A stretch of DNA of 48,504 nucleotides from REEB509 sp044370335. Lineage in GTDB: Bacteria; Pseudomonadota; Alphaproteobacteria; Caulobacterales; Aquidulcibacteraceae. The stretch is taken from NCBI GenBank assembly GCA_044370335.1, contig JBILVS010000006.1, positions 1-48,504 of the forward strand, in the 5' to 3' direction. Position numbers and translations under genes: made by a program. Under the pieces are notes generated by a model. It ran no database searches and was not told where the DNA came from. It worked only from the letters and a program-made list of their open reading frames with translations. Numbering within the stretch: position 1 is the first letter of the stretch; the number at the start of each line of letters is the position of its first letter. Positions 1 through 11,690 of this stretch are shown here, one piece after another.

Positions 1-1009
1 CGTCGGTATTCGCCGCATCCCGACCACGCAGGCCGAGGCCTTCGTCACGGTTATCGGCCCAGGCGTCGATATCAGCCCGGCGATCAGCGGCGACCGCAGC
101 CACAGGCCCCTGCAGGGTCACGAAGTCACCCGTCGCTTGCGCGGTGGTCGGGCCCATCGGGTCGCCGTTGGCGGCGATCTCGGCAGCGCACACGTCAGTG
201 TCGCCCACGCCGTAGATGTTGGCCATCACTTCAACCACAGCCCGCTCCACCCCGGCGCGCACCGCAAGTTGGATCGGCTCCAGGGCCCGCTCGCCCACGC
301 CCACGTCGACCAGCGTGTCATCGAAGAAGGAGAAGACGCCGGCGCGGATCTCGCGACCGATGACCTGCTTTTGGTAGCTAATAACGTCCACCACCTCGAG
401 CGACCGAGTGTCGACCAAGCGGAAGTCCAGCGCGATGTTCATCACGAACAGCCGGCCTGTCAGGGTGCCGCGGTCGCCGCGGACGGCGGTTTCGCCGACA
501 AAGGCTTCAGCGCCGACGGACCGGATATTGTAGTTCAGCTCGGTGATGCCGCCGACAAAGAAATAGTCCGAACCGGGGATCTGGCCGGCCAGGATCGGCC
601 GCACATCGTCGCCCGCGGGGCTCTCGTCGCCGATCAGGCGGTTGTTGGCGTAGCGCAGCTCAAGTTCGGTCACTGAGGTGTCGAACCGCTCCACCAACCG
701 GGCGCCGGCCTTCGAGAAGGCGGTGATCGCCATGAGCGAGGCGCCTTGGGTCAGCTGCCGGCCGCCTTCTTGATCGATCCGGCCGGTGTAGTCCATAATC
801 CGGCCCACAGCGATCCGCGGGGTCCCGAGCCCGCGACCAGCGGCGAAAGACGCCAGGCAGTTCAGGGCGGGGGTGTAGGCGGTCGGGTTGGCGGTCACCG
901 GCGCGTTGCCGATTGGGGTGGCGTAAAGGCCGTCCGAACCGGCGTTCGGCGTCACACAGCCGGCAAGCATGGCGGCGGCGAAAGCCGCAGAAACAAGGCG
1001 AATCTTCAT
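1..1009 (-). CDS. hfaB: Holdfast anchor lipoprotein HfaB (CsgG family), partial
   Basis: This gene runs off the left edge, so only the first 336 codons are present. The N-terminus reads MKIRLVSAAFAAAMLAGC, a lipoprotein signal with a lipobox ending at Cys18. The body matches the CsgG curli-secretion family: an early VGRIMDYTGRID segment, a GITELNYNIRS strand and a DFRLVDTRSLEVVDV strand. CsgG proteins form an outer-membrane pore that secretes amyloid subunits. In Caulobacter the homologue HfaB exports HfaA and HfaD and helps anchor the holdfast to the envelope. The ATG overlaps the hfaA stop as ATGA, so the two are probably translationally coupled. An hfaD gene would be expected beyond the left edge. 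Family assignment is firm. The HfaB name rests on the adjacent HfaA-like gene. Confidence 0.88.
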   Translation of the reverse strand, partial: MKIRLVSAAFAAAMLAGCVTPNAGSDGLYATPIGNAPVTANPTAYTPALNCLASFAAGRGLGTPRIAVGRIMDYTGRIDQEGGRQLTQGASLMAITAFSKAGARLVERFDTSVTELELRYANNRLIGDESPAGDDVRPILAGQIPGSDYFFVGGITELNYNIRSVGAEAFVGETAVRGDRGTLTGRLFVMNIALDFRLVDTRSLEVVDVISYQKQVIGREIRAGVFSFFDDTLVDVGVGERALEPIQLAVRAGVERAVVEVMANIYGVGDTDVCAAEIAANGDPMGPTTAQATGDFVTLQGPVAAVAADRRADIDAWADNRDEGLGLRGRDAANTD

Positions 1010-1392
1010 TGCTGGTCTCCGTTGAGCTCGGCGTTGACGTCGCCGTTGTTGATCTGGGTGCTGTCGATGATCACGGTGTTCCAGCTGCCTTGGGTGATGA
1101 CATTGAGCTGGTTGCCGAGGGCCGTAAGCCCCATGTCATCAAGACCGCTGCCGGAGTCGGTCAGCCCGCCATGGAGCGAGCCCTGACCCAGCATCATGCG
1201 GCCGTTGACAATGAGGCGGTTGCCGTTGGGATCCCGGGTGGAGGCTTCGATCGGGCGCTCCATGGAGCCGTAACCGGCGCCATAGGCGTTTTCGAAGTCG
1301 CCAAGGCGATCGGGAGCCTGGGCGGCCGCAGGGCCCGCCGCGGCAAGGACCGCGACAGCTCCAAGAGCCGAAATAAGGACAATGCGGATCAC
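1006..1392 (-). CDS. hfaA: Holdfast anchoring protein HfaA
   Basis: A small secreted protein of 128 aa. The GTG at 1392 is chosen because GGAG lies 8 nt upstream and the product then begins directly with a signal peptide (VIRIVLISALGAVAVLAAAGPAAAQA); reading further upstream adds an unlikely N-terminal extension. The mature part contains a curlin-like stretch near the C-terminus, with NQLNV, QGSWN, then Gln/Asn-rich TQINNGD. That pattern of spaced Asn, Gln and Gly is typical of functional amyloid subunits. HfaA in Caulobacter is an outer-membrane-associated, polymer-forming part of the holdfast anchor. It overlaps hfaB by 4 nt and is the first gene of the unit. The match to HfaA is by pattern and context, with no alignment run. 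Confidence 0.85.
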   Translation of the reverse strand: MIRIVLISALGAVAVLAAAGPAAAQAPDRLGDFENAYGAGYGSMERPIEASTRDPNGNRLIVNGRMMLGQGSLHGGLTDSGSGLDDMGLTALGNQLNVITQGSWNTVIIDSTQINNGDVNAELNGDQQ

Positions 1393-1447
1393 GATGACGT
1401 CTCCAATCCCGAATGCGTGTTGCGGCGATGGAAGCAACCGCCGTGCC

Positions 1448-1476
1448 AATCCCGCGGGCGCCTGCCCCGTGGGATT
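1448..1476. repeat. Inverted repeat between hfaA and the rhomboid gene
   Basis: AATCCCGCGGG (1448-1458) pairs with CCCGTGGGATT (1466-1476) across a 7-nt loop, giving an 11-bp stem with one G-T pair. It lies in the 186-bp spacer between the divergently transcribed hfaA and rhomboid genes. No T-run follows on either strand, so it is not a normal terminator. It could be a 5'-UTR hairpin of either gene or an operator; the sequence does not decide. Confidence 0.35.
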
Positions 1477-1578
1477 CCCCCTATTGGGGCGCCGTTTCCG
1501 CTCGTCTGCCGCCGATCACGGCTCCAAAGTGTTCCGAATTGGATCAGTTTTTGCCTGTCCGACGATGGGGCCACCGTC

Positions 1579-2262
1579 ATGAGCGCCAAGGTCGGACAAT
1601 CCGACCCCACCATGCTTCCGCCGTCCGAACGCGGATTGCCCCCGATCGTCGGATGGGTCCTTCTGGCGCTCGTGGTGGCGCACTTGGCGCGGATCCTCGC
1701 GCCTGCGGACGCCCAGATATGGGCGGTTCGGACATTTGCCGTTCATCCGGTTCGATACGATCCTGCGAACGCCGAGGGCTTTTCCTCCCTCTGGGGCCCA
1801 GTCCTCCAGCTTGCTGGATCAGCCATGATCCACCTCAACTGGTTGCACCTGCTCTTGAACGCGGCGTGTGTGCTCCAGGCGGGCGTCCCCGTCGCCCGAG
1901 GCCTCGGCGAGGGGCGATCTGGAGGCGGACGGTTTCTTCTGGTCTTCTTCGGCTCCGGCGTCGCGGGCTCCTTGGCTTATGTGGCCTTGAATTGGGGCTC
2001 GCCCGTCGAAGCCTTCGGCGCATCCGGGGCCGCATGCGGCGTATTCGGAGCATATTTCCTGACAGCCCGGGGCGGCTGGCGCGCGTCTTTGGCCGACCCC
2101 CAGATCCGCGCCGGCGTCGCTGTATTCCTTGGCATTAACGTGGTGCTCGTAGGCGCCCTTCGTGTTTTCGGCCTTCTCCCTATTGCTTGGGAGGCCCATC
2201 TGGGCGGCTTTCTCGCGGGCGCGGTCCTGGCTGTGCTCCTGCGGCGGCCTGCTATCTCCTAG
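1579..2262 (+). CDS. Rhomboid family intramembrane serine protease
   Basis: A 227-aa polytopic membrane protein of about six membrane segments. Rhomboids cleave substrates inside the membrane with a Ser-His dyad. The family residues are all visible: the HxxxN motif in WLHLLLN (His90, Asn94), the nucleophile in FGASG (Ser149) and the catalytic His207 in WEAHLGG. The ATG at 1579 is preceded by GGGG 7 nt upstream. The same frame is open much further upstream, but only antisense to hfaA. The gene faces away from hfaA and ends 127 bp before the CBS-domain gene. The substrate is unknown. The intact catalytic residues argue for an active protease. Confidence 0.9.
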   Translation: MSAKVGQSDPTMLPPSERGLPPIVGWVLLALVVAHLARILAPADAQIWAVRTFAVHPVRYDPANAEGFSSLWGPVLQLAGSAMIHLNWLHLLLNAACVLQAGVPVARGLGEGRSGGGRFLLVFFGSGVAGSLAYVALNWGSPVEAFGASGAACGVFGAYFLTARGGWRASLADPQIRAGVAVFLGINVVLVGALRVFGLLPIAWEAHLGGFLAGAVLAVLLRRPAIS

Positions 2263-2389
2263 CCGCAGCCTGCTCTCACATTCCCGTGCGCTTCCTTGCG
2301 CAGCGAGGGTGCAGCCCTTGTCACATCAGGGAACAAGGTTCACGCTCCCCAAGGAGCCGCCCGCAGACGGCGGACAATGGAGGAAACCC

Positions 2390-2821
2390 ATGTTGATCCG
2401 CCATGTGCTTAAAGACAAAGGCGGCGTGGTCCACACCCTGCGCGCCGACGCCACGCTTTCTCAGGCCGCGATGGAGCTCGAGGCGCGCAAGGTCGGCGCC
2501 CTCGTGGTAACCGACGCCGGGGGCCCCATTGTCGGGGTGTTCTCTGAGCGCGACTTGGTTCGAGAGGTTGCCAAAAGAGGCCCGCAGGCCTTGCAGGACG
2601 CGGTTTCATTGGCCATGTCCCGTGGCGTTATCACAGCGACGCCGGACGAAACCATCGACGAAGGGCTGTCTCGGATGACCGACCGGCGCATCCGTCACCT
2701 CCCGGTGGTGGAAGGTGGCCGGCTCCTGGGTATCGTGTCCATCGGCGATCTCGTGAAGATGAAGATCGCAAAGGCCGAAGCCGAGGCCGCGGCCATGCAG
2801 GCCTATATTGCGGCTGGGTAG
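2390..2821 (+). CDS. Two-CBS-domain protein
   Basis: A soluble 143-aa protein made almost entirely of one CBS pair (Bateman module). CBS1 spans roughly residues 10-65 and contains GALVVTDAGGPIVGVFSERDLVR. CBS2 spans roughly 75-130 with HLPVVEGGRLLGIVSIGDLVK. Such modules bind adenine nucleotides or S-adenosyl compounds and sense energy state; free-standing versions are common in alphaproteobacteria and rarely characterised. A clear GGAGG lies 5-6 nt before the ATG. The gene sits between the rhomboid gene and the rRNA operon, in the same direction. No partner enzyme is adjacent, so the specific role is unknown. Confidence 0.9.
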   Translation: MLIRHVLKDKGGVVHTLRADATLSQAAMELEARKVGALVVTDAGGPIVGVFSERDLVREVAKRGPQALQDAVSLAMSRGVITATPDETIDEGLSRMTDRRIRHLPVVEGGRLLGIVSIGDLVKMKIAKAEAEAAAMQAYIAAG

Positions 2822-3066
2822 GGAAGGTTAGTTCACAGCGGCCGGAGAGAGAGTTCTCCTCAAAAGCGCGGGAGCTGTGGAAAATTCGCCGAAGACTGAA
2901 AAATCCACTTGCGCCTAACCATGATCCTCCATATCCTAACCGACCTCGCGCTTAGTTTGTTTGGGTTGCACGGGTCACCGTGTCCTGACAGGCATTGCGA
3001 TTTTCACGGATCTAATGCTGCCTGGACGGGTTGCTGCAGAAAAGTGAGGGTCCTGAAAAAAGGGCG

Positions 3067-3095
3067 TTGACATAAAAATGAGGGGCGAATAAACA
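3067..3095 (+). promoter_or_regulatory. Probable rRNA operon promoter
   Basis: TTGACA (3067-3072) is followed after exactly 17 bp by TAAACA (3090-3095). The -35 box is a perfect consensus and the spacer is ideal. Transcription would start near 3102, giving a leader of about 300 nt before 16S. It is the best housekeeping promoter seen in the 2822-3402 spacer. Earlier in the spacer only a short inverted repeat (CACGG-GTCA-CCGTG, about 2967-2980) is visible, with no credible gene. Confidence 0.65.
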
Positions 3096-3185
3096 CCGCG
3101 CCTCGCCGCCGCCGGAAGCCAGAAGCAAGGCTGAAACGCGGCGGGGTTGATTGGGTTCTGGGCTTTGATGCTCTTGAATTTAGTC

Positions 3186-3197
3186 GGTTCTTTGACA
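3186..3197 (+). promoter_or_regulatory. boxA-like antitermination element in the rRNA leader
   Basis: GGTTCTTTGACA resembles the E. coli boxA core TGCTCTTTAACA. It is followed by the purine-rich GGAGAAGGGAAACG that is common in alphaproteobacterial rRNA leaders. boxA recruits Nus factors so that polymerase resists Rho while making rRNA. A weaker relative, TTTATGTTGACA, recurs at about 5325-5336 before 23S. Assignment is by similarity and position only. Confidence 0.5.
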
Positions 3198-3402
3198 TCG
3201 TAATTTGGAGAAGGGAAACGCAGGCGGCGGCGTCCTGTGACCAGAGTAAGTCTGGTCTTTGATGTCGACGGTTTGTGTTTTCTGGATGACTGACTTTTGG
3301 TTTCTGATCGGTAAACGCCGAGCAGTAACGGATGTCGGTCCTCGTCAAACGCAAACGCCAAACGGCGTCTTGATCTTCGGGTCAAGACCAGTCGGATCAA
3401 CT

Positions 3403-4873
<1,471 letters not shown>

Positions 4874-5080
4874 CGAGCTCGTAAGACATTTCGCTTCGGC
4901 GGGATCTTCGGGGTCGGCTTAGGCAACGTTCGTCGCTTACCCAAGCTGGCGAACACAACGCCGGGACGGCGCCGTCTTCGTTTCTCTTCTCTGTCACCGT
5001 GGTTGCGCTCGGCGCGACTTCGGAACGCGAGCCCCTTGAGCGGGGGCGTACCAAGCGCTGCGGTTTGGCCGTTGGCGTGA

Positions 5081-5157
<77 letters not shown>

Positions 5158-5166
5158 GCGCCGAAT

Positions 5167-5242
5167 GGGGCCTTAGCTCAGTTGGGAGAGCGCTAGCTTT
5201 GCAAGCTTGAGGTCATCGGTTCGATCCCGATAGGCTCCACCA
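5167..5242 (+). tRNA. alaT: tRNA-Ala (TGC)
   Basis: A 76-nt cloverleaf with encoded CCA, 9 nt after tRNA-Ile. Acceptor GGGGCCT pairs with AGGCTCC, with one G-U pair at 3-70. The G3-U70 pair is the classic alanine identity element. The anticodon loop is TTTGCAA. The anticodon stem is CTAGC/GCTTG, so positions 28 and 42 are both U and do not form a Watson-Crick pair; the other four pairs are intact. Confidence 0.96.
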
Positions 5243-5462
5243 AGCTTAGGCGGCGCGTTTCGCATGGTGACAGATCAAACGCTTGCCGCCAGTTTCGCTG
5301 GACGGCCAGAGGCCCTTTGGGCCTGTTTATGTTGACATTGTGAAGGAGGGTTCGTCCGGCTCGTTACCTCTGAGCTTCAGGACGGATCATGACATCGTCT
5401 GGCGTAACGTCCATATCGTGCGGCGGGGCATTGTCCTCACCGTGCATGGGCGTCGCTGAAAC

Positions 5463-8240
<2,778 letters not shown>

Positions 8241-8295
8241 GAAGTGACGTTCATGCATGGCGACGACACTGTCGCCTGCACGGGCGCGTTATGCA

Positions 8296-8313
8296 TTGGA
8301 TCTTTTGATCCAA
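8296..8313 (+). repeat. Hairpin in the 23S-5S spacer
   Basis: TTGGATC (8296-8302) and GATCCAA (8307-8313) form a perfect 7-bp stem with a TTTT loop in the 111-nt spacer between 23S and 5S. It probably takes part in folding or processing of the rRNA precursor. No T-run follows, so it is not a terminator. Confidence 0.4.
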
Positions 8314-8351
8314 ATAGGACGATGTCATGTTTGAAGCGTGCGGCCCGTGTC

Positions 8352-8470
8352 GAGCTGGTGGCTATGCCGGGGGTTCCCCACCCGATCCCATCCCGAACTC
8401 GGTCGTTAAGTCCCCCAGGGTCGATGGTACTACGTCTTAAGGCGTGGGAGAGTAGATCGCTGCCGGCTCT
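8352..8470 (+). rRNA. rrf: 5S ribosomal RNA
   Basis: GAGCTGG (8352-8358) pairs with CCGGCTC (8463-8469), closing helix I with one G-U pair. The internal CCCGATCCCATCCCGAACTC block and GGTACTACGTCTTAAGGCGTGGGAGAG-type arm (about 8425-8452) are the standard bacterial 5S landmarks. The length of about 118 nt is normal. Confidence 0.95.
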
Positions 8471-8538
8471 GCTCGGTCCGCTTACTTCATAACTAAAACC
8501 CTCCTTCTCCCGTCCGGTCCTCCGTCCGGATTGGCCAG

Positions 8539-8561
8539 CCCGTCGCGTTCGCGGCGGGTTT
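8539..8561 (+). terminator. Possible intrinsic terminator or processing hairpin after 5S
   Basis: CCCGTCGC (8539-8546) pairs with GCGGCGGG (8551-8558) across a GTTC loop, followed by TTTGGCGTTTCTT. The T-run is short and broken. It may be a weak terminator or a processing stem between 5S and the initiator tRNA; the stronger terminator lies after the tRNA. Confidence 0.4.
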
Positions 8562-8592
8562 GGCGTTTCTTGGGCGGCGCCGGTTGGTTTGG

Positions 8593-8669
<77 letters not shown>

Positions 8670-8676
8670 AATTCCT

Positions 8677-8707
8677 AACAGCCCCGCCGCGCAGCGGGGC
8701 TGTTTTG
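8677..8707 (+). terminator. Intrinsic terminator of the rRNA operon
   Basis: AACAGCCCCGC (8677-8687) pairs perfectly over 11 bp with GCGGGGCTGTT (8694-8704) across a 6-nt loop, with TTTTG at the base. This is the clearest Rho-independent terminator in the window and ends the rRNA-tRNA transcript 7 nt after tRNA-fMet. Confidence 0.88.
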
Positions 8708-9072
8708 CTTTCGTGAGCGCCCCCGGGTGTTGCCCCGGCGGGTTCGACCTGCATTCAGCCTTTAGCATGCTCCCCTGACATGGGCCTTTGCGCAAAGAAC
8801 GGGGTACTGGCCACCGCTGCGGTTTGGGCCAGGCCCAAATCTGAATGCCGCGCACCTTCTGTGATTTTGCCGCAAAGCCCCTAAGGCCCGCACGTCCAAA
8901 GCGGCTCCGGGACCGCGTCAGGCTTGTCTTCGGAAAGGGCTGCAAATTACTTGGCGCACAACCCTGCCCCCTCCGCCCCCGGACATGTTCGGGCTTGAAT
9001 CGTTGGGCCAATCCGCCATGGTCGCCCCCGGCCGTCAAAGACAGGCCGCAGGCATGGGAGGGCGACAGCCTA
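8708..9072. other. Intergenic spacer with two palindromes
   Basis: No convincing gene is visible in these 365 bp. Two exact palindromes stand out: CTTTGCGCAAAG (8786-8797) and the 17-nt TTTGGGCC-A-GGCCCAAA (8823-8839). Their centres are about 39 bp apart. They may be operator sites or part of a structured leader of the DUF350 gene. A longer open frame crosses the region, but it has no ribosome-binding site or recognisable protein content. Confidence 0.35.
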
Positions 9073-9471
9073 ATGGAGTTGCTGTTGTCGTTGGCGTGGT
9101 TCGCGCAGCACTTCGTCATGGCGCTCGCCGTGACGCTGGCATTCGGCTTCGTTTACATCTTGGCGACGCCGCATCGTGAGATTGAGCTCATCCGTGCCGG
9201 CAACCTTGCCGCCGCCGTCGGCTTTGTCGGAGTGCTGATCGGCTTCGCCATCCAAATCAACCACGTCTTCGCCCGCACTCCGGACCCAATCGAGGCTGTC
9301 ATCTGGGGGCTTGTGGCGCTCGCGGTCCAACTGGTCGCGTTGGTCACGTGCCGGTTTGTCATGCCCAATCTCTCCAAGGACATCGAAGAGGGACGATTGG
9401 CGGCGGGGTTCGTTCAAGCAGGTGTGGGCCTCGTGATCGGACTCATCACCGCCCCCGGCTTGGCATCCTGA
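9073..9471 (+). CDS. DUF350 family inner-membrane protein
   Basis: A 132-aa hydrophobic protein with four probable membrane segments, about residues 8-28, 42-62, 75-95 and 108-130. The second carries the GNLAAAVGFVGVLIGFAI-type pattern typical of DUF350 (UPF0719), where conserved small residues line the helices. The biochemical role of the family is unknown; members often occur in membrane-stress or phage-shock contexts. The ATG at 9073 has GGGAGG about 11 nt upstream. Its stop codon ends at 9471 and the flgH stop begins at 9472, so the convergent genes abut with no spacer. Confidence 0.82.
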   Translation: MELLLSLAWFAQHFVMALAVTLAFGFVYILATPHREIELIRAGNLAAAVGFVGVLIGFAIQINHVFARTPDPIEAVIWGLVALAVQLVALVTCRFVMPNLSKDIEEGRLAAGFVQAGVGLVIGLITAPGLAS

Positions 9472-10308
9472 TCACCAAGGGCTGATGGCGTCGGCAATGC
9501 GCTGGCCGATTCGCGGGCGTTGCACAGCGGTGACCTGACCGGTCCCGCCATAGGCGATGCGCGCTTCGGCGATCTGATCGTGGCGGATAGTGTTGTTGGC
9601 CGCGATATCTTCCGGCCGGATGACGCCGCTGACGGTCAGCTCTCGCAATTCCGCATTGATCATCACCTGCTGCCGCCCGGCGATCACGAGATTCCCGTTG
9701 GGCAAAATGTCGACGATCACAGCTGCGACCGTCATCTCGATCTGCTCTTCCCGGTTAATGCTGCCCTGGCCTCTGGCTGAAGAGCTCCCCTCTGCGTCAA
9801 GGAGCGAACCCGGATCATACCCGCCGGGCAGAACCGCCGCGGGCACATTCTCGAGACCGAAGAACGAGTTGACGCCGACCTCCGTCGAGCCGGACCGCTC
9901 ACGCGAAGAACTGTTTGTCACCTCGGCGCTGTCTTCAATCTCGATGTTCACAGTCAGGATGTCCCCCACATCCTGCGCCCGCTGGTCATTGAAGAATGTG
10001 CGTGATCCCGGTCTCCACAGCGAGTTCGGCGCTGCCTGCGAGGTCACCGCAGCGACCGGAGTTGGAAACGCTCTCACGTCACTCCCTGCAAGGCTGGAAG
10101 GGTCCCCGACGCTCGCCATCTGCGGCGGGGCCGCCGCCCGCCGCGCCGCCGCGGCGGCCTCGCCACCGAGGTCTGCCGCACGGTCATAGGCCTGGACGCC
10201 GATTGCACCCACGTCTCCTGCTGCGGACTGCACGGTGCTGCATGCACCCAGGGCAGCCGCCAAGGCAGCTGGAGCCAGAGCGATGGAAGTGGAGACGAGG
10301 CGATGCAT
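9472..10308 (-). CDS. flgH: Flagellar L-ring lipoprotein FlgH
   Basis: A 278-aa outer-membrane lipoprotein that forms the L-ring, the bushing through which the rod crosses the outer membrane. The signal ends in ALGAC with Cys23 as the lipidated residue. The family core follows: LWRPGSRTFFNDQRAQDVGD (about residues 97-116), then GDILTVNIEIEDSAEVTNSS, and the C-terminal GNLVIAGRQQVMIN and GVIRPEDIAANNTI blocks. About 60 residues of Ala-rich spacer separate the lipobox from the core. GAAGGA lies 11 nt before the ATG. It is the last gene of flgF-flgG-flgA-flgH and starts 18 nt after the flgA stop. Confidence 0.96.
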   Translation of the reverse strand: MHRLVSTSIALAPAALAAALGACSTVQSAAGDVGAIGVQAYDRAADLGGEAAAAARRAAAPPQMASVGDPSSLAGSDVRAFPTPVAAVTSQAAPNSLWRPGSRTFFNDQRAQDVGDILTVNIEIEDSAEVTNSSSRERSGSTEVGVNSFFGLENVPAAVLPGGYDPGSLLDAEGSSSARGQGSINREEQIEMTVAAVIVDILPNGNLVIAGRQQVMINAELRELTVSGVIRPEDIAANNTIRHDQIAEARIAYGGTGQVTAVQRPRIGQRIADAISPW

Positions 10309-10326
10309 GAGGCGTGTTCCTTCGCT

Positions 10327-10848
10327 TTAGTTCGAGACGTTGGCGGAAGCAGCCCCCGGCCCGGTTACCACGGCCTCGACCGTGACGTCCGATTGCAGAT
10401 TGACGACCCGAACGCCTTCCCCAACGGCGGCGTCGTTCAGCGCGCGACCCCGGGCCGTGAGCTGCATCCCCGGCGCGATATAGACAAGCGTGATGGTGTC
10501 GCCGCGCCGAATGGCAGGGGCCGCGGCGGAGGTCGCTCGCGCCGACGCCCGCTGCCCGGTCACGCGGATCTCTTGCAGATCCGCAGGCGCCCGCCAGGAC
10601 AAGCCGGCCGCGGCTGCGGCGGCTTCGACGAAGCGGGCAGGGAAGGCCGTGACTTGGCCAGGCCGCGGGGCCGGAGCGACGGCCCGCCCCGCCACATCGC
10701 CCGCGTTCTGAAAGAAGTCGCCAAGCGTCACCGCGGGCCCCGATGCGGTCACATTGTCCCGCAACACCGCTTGCGCGTGCGCAGGGTCCGACGCCAAAGC
10801 CACGATCGCAAACAGCGCCGCCGCCAGAACTGCAAGCCATTTCGCCAT
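10327..10848 (-). CDS. flgA: Flagellar P-ring assembly chaperone FlgA, unusually short
   Basis: FlgA is a periplasmic chaperone for P-ring (FlgI) assembly. The ATG at 10848 has GGGAGG 7 nt upstream; an in-frame TTG two codons earlier is less likely. A signal peptide ends near AHA (residue 25). Residues 26-98 match the FlgA N-domain (VTLGDFFQNAGDV, then GLSW). Residues 113-165 match the FlgA C-terminal part (RRGDTITLVYIAPG, then LTARGRAL, GEGVRVVNLQS and VTGPG). Between them is only an Ala/Ser-rich linker at 99-112. Most FlgA proteins have a SAF region of about 80-100 residues there, and total 220 aa or more; this one has 173 aa. The reading frame is clean, so this looks like an internal deletion, not a frameshift. 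Confidence 0.9.
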   Translation of the reverse strand: MAKWLAVLAAALFAIVALASDPAHAQAVLRDNVTASGPAVTLGDFFQNAGDVAGRAVAPAPRPGQVTAFPARFVEAAAAAAGLSWRAPADLQEIRVTGQRASARATSAAAPAIRRGDTITLVYIAPGMQLTARGRALNDAAVGEGVRVVNLQSDVTVEAVVTGPGAASANVSN

Positions 10849-10880
10849 GACCAAACCTCCCGAGAGTTCTGTTTATGGCG

Positions 10881-11666
10881 TCAGCGTAGCTGACTCGCTG
10901 CCTGAAGCATTTCGTCTGACGCGCTGATCACGCGAGCGTTCATCTCGTAGGCCCTTTGCGCGATGATCAGGGCCGAGATCTCTTCAACGGCGTTGACGTT
11001 CGAGGTTTCCAGAAAGCCTTGCATCAGGGTGCCGAGGCCGGGGCTTCCTGGAGAGCCTACGGTCGGTGATCCAGAAGCGGGAGTTTCAAGAAAGAGGTTG
11101 TCCCCAACCGCCTCAAGGCCCGCGGCGTTCACGAATGAAGCGATCTCGATCTGGCCCACCTGCTGCGGCTCGGCCTGACCCGGCAGCCCGACTTCCACGA
11201 TGCCGTCTCGCGAGATGCTCACTTGCGTCGCTTCCGGAGGAATGGTCACCGCCGGCTCAATCGGAAAGCCGTCCGACGTCACCAGTTGGCCTTCCTGATT
11301 GAATGCCAAATTGCCCGCGCGGGTAAAAGCAGTCGTCCCGTCAGGCATGGCCACCTGCAGATAGCCGCGGCCAGAAATCGCCAGGTCGGCAGGATTGTCC
11401 GTACGCGTGATATTACCCTGGGTCGTGATCCGGCCGATCGAATCCGCCCGAACGCCGATGCCGACCTGCACGCCAAGGGGCAGGATCGTCCCGGCCTGCG
11501 AGGACGAAGCTCCGGGGCGCTCCAGGTTTTGATAGAGCATGTCCTGAAATTCAGCCCGCTGACGTTTATATCCTGTCGTGTTCATGTTCGCGATGTTGTG
11601 CGAAATGACTTCGACATTCAGCTGTTGGGCTTGCATCCCGCTCGCCGCGATCGACAGTGCGCGCAT
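10881..11666 (-). CDS. flgG: Flagellar distal rod protein FlgG
   Basis: A 261-aa distal-rod subunit, the usual FlgG length. The N-terminal rod motif MRALSIAASGMQAQQLNVE, followed by ISHNIANMNTTGYKRQRAEF, and the C-terminal FLETSNVNAVEEISALIIAQRAYEMNAR-type block (about 228-252) are diagnostic and build the coiled-coil D0 domain. A middle beta domain carries FTRAGNLAFNQEGQLVTSDG. AAGGGA lies 9 nt before the ATG. It sits between flgF (24-nt gap) and flgA (32-nt gap). Confidence 0.97.
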   Translation of the reverse strand: MRALSIAASGMQAQQLNVEVISHNIANMNTTGYKRQRAEFQDMLYQNLERPGASSSQAGTILPLGVQVGIGVRADSIGRITTQGNITRTDNPADLAISGRGYLQVAMPDGTTAFTRAGNLAFNQEGQLVTSDGFPIEPAVTIPPEATQVSISRDGIVEVGLPGQAEPQQVGQIEIASFVNAAGLEAVGDNLFLETPASGSPTVGSPGSPGLGTLMQGFLETSNVNAVEEISALIIAQRAYEMNARVISASDEMLQAASQLR

Positions 11667-11690
11667 TTCGATGGTCCCTTGCTCTAACGG

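Noticed and set aside
913..1578. N-terminal extension of the rhomboid protease by 222 codons
   Set aside because: The open frame is antisense to hfaA and hfaB. The rhomboid fold and a ribosome-binding site support the ATG at 1579.
8845..9072. N-terminal extension of the DUF350 protein by 76 codons
   Set aside because: The extra residues are basic and irregular, while the family begins at the ATG at 9073, which also has a GGGAGG upstream.
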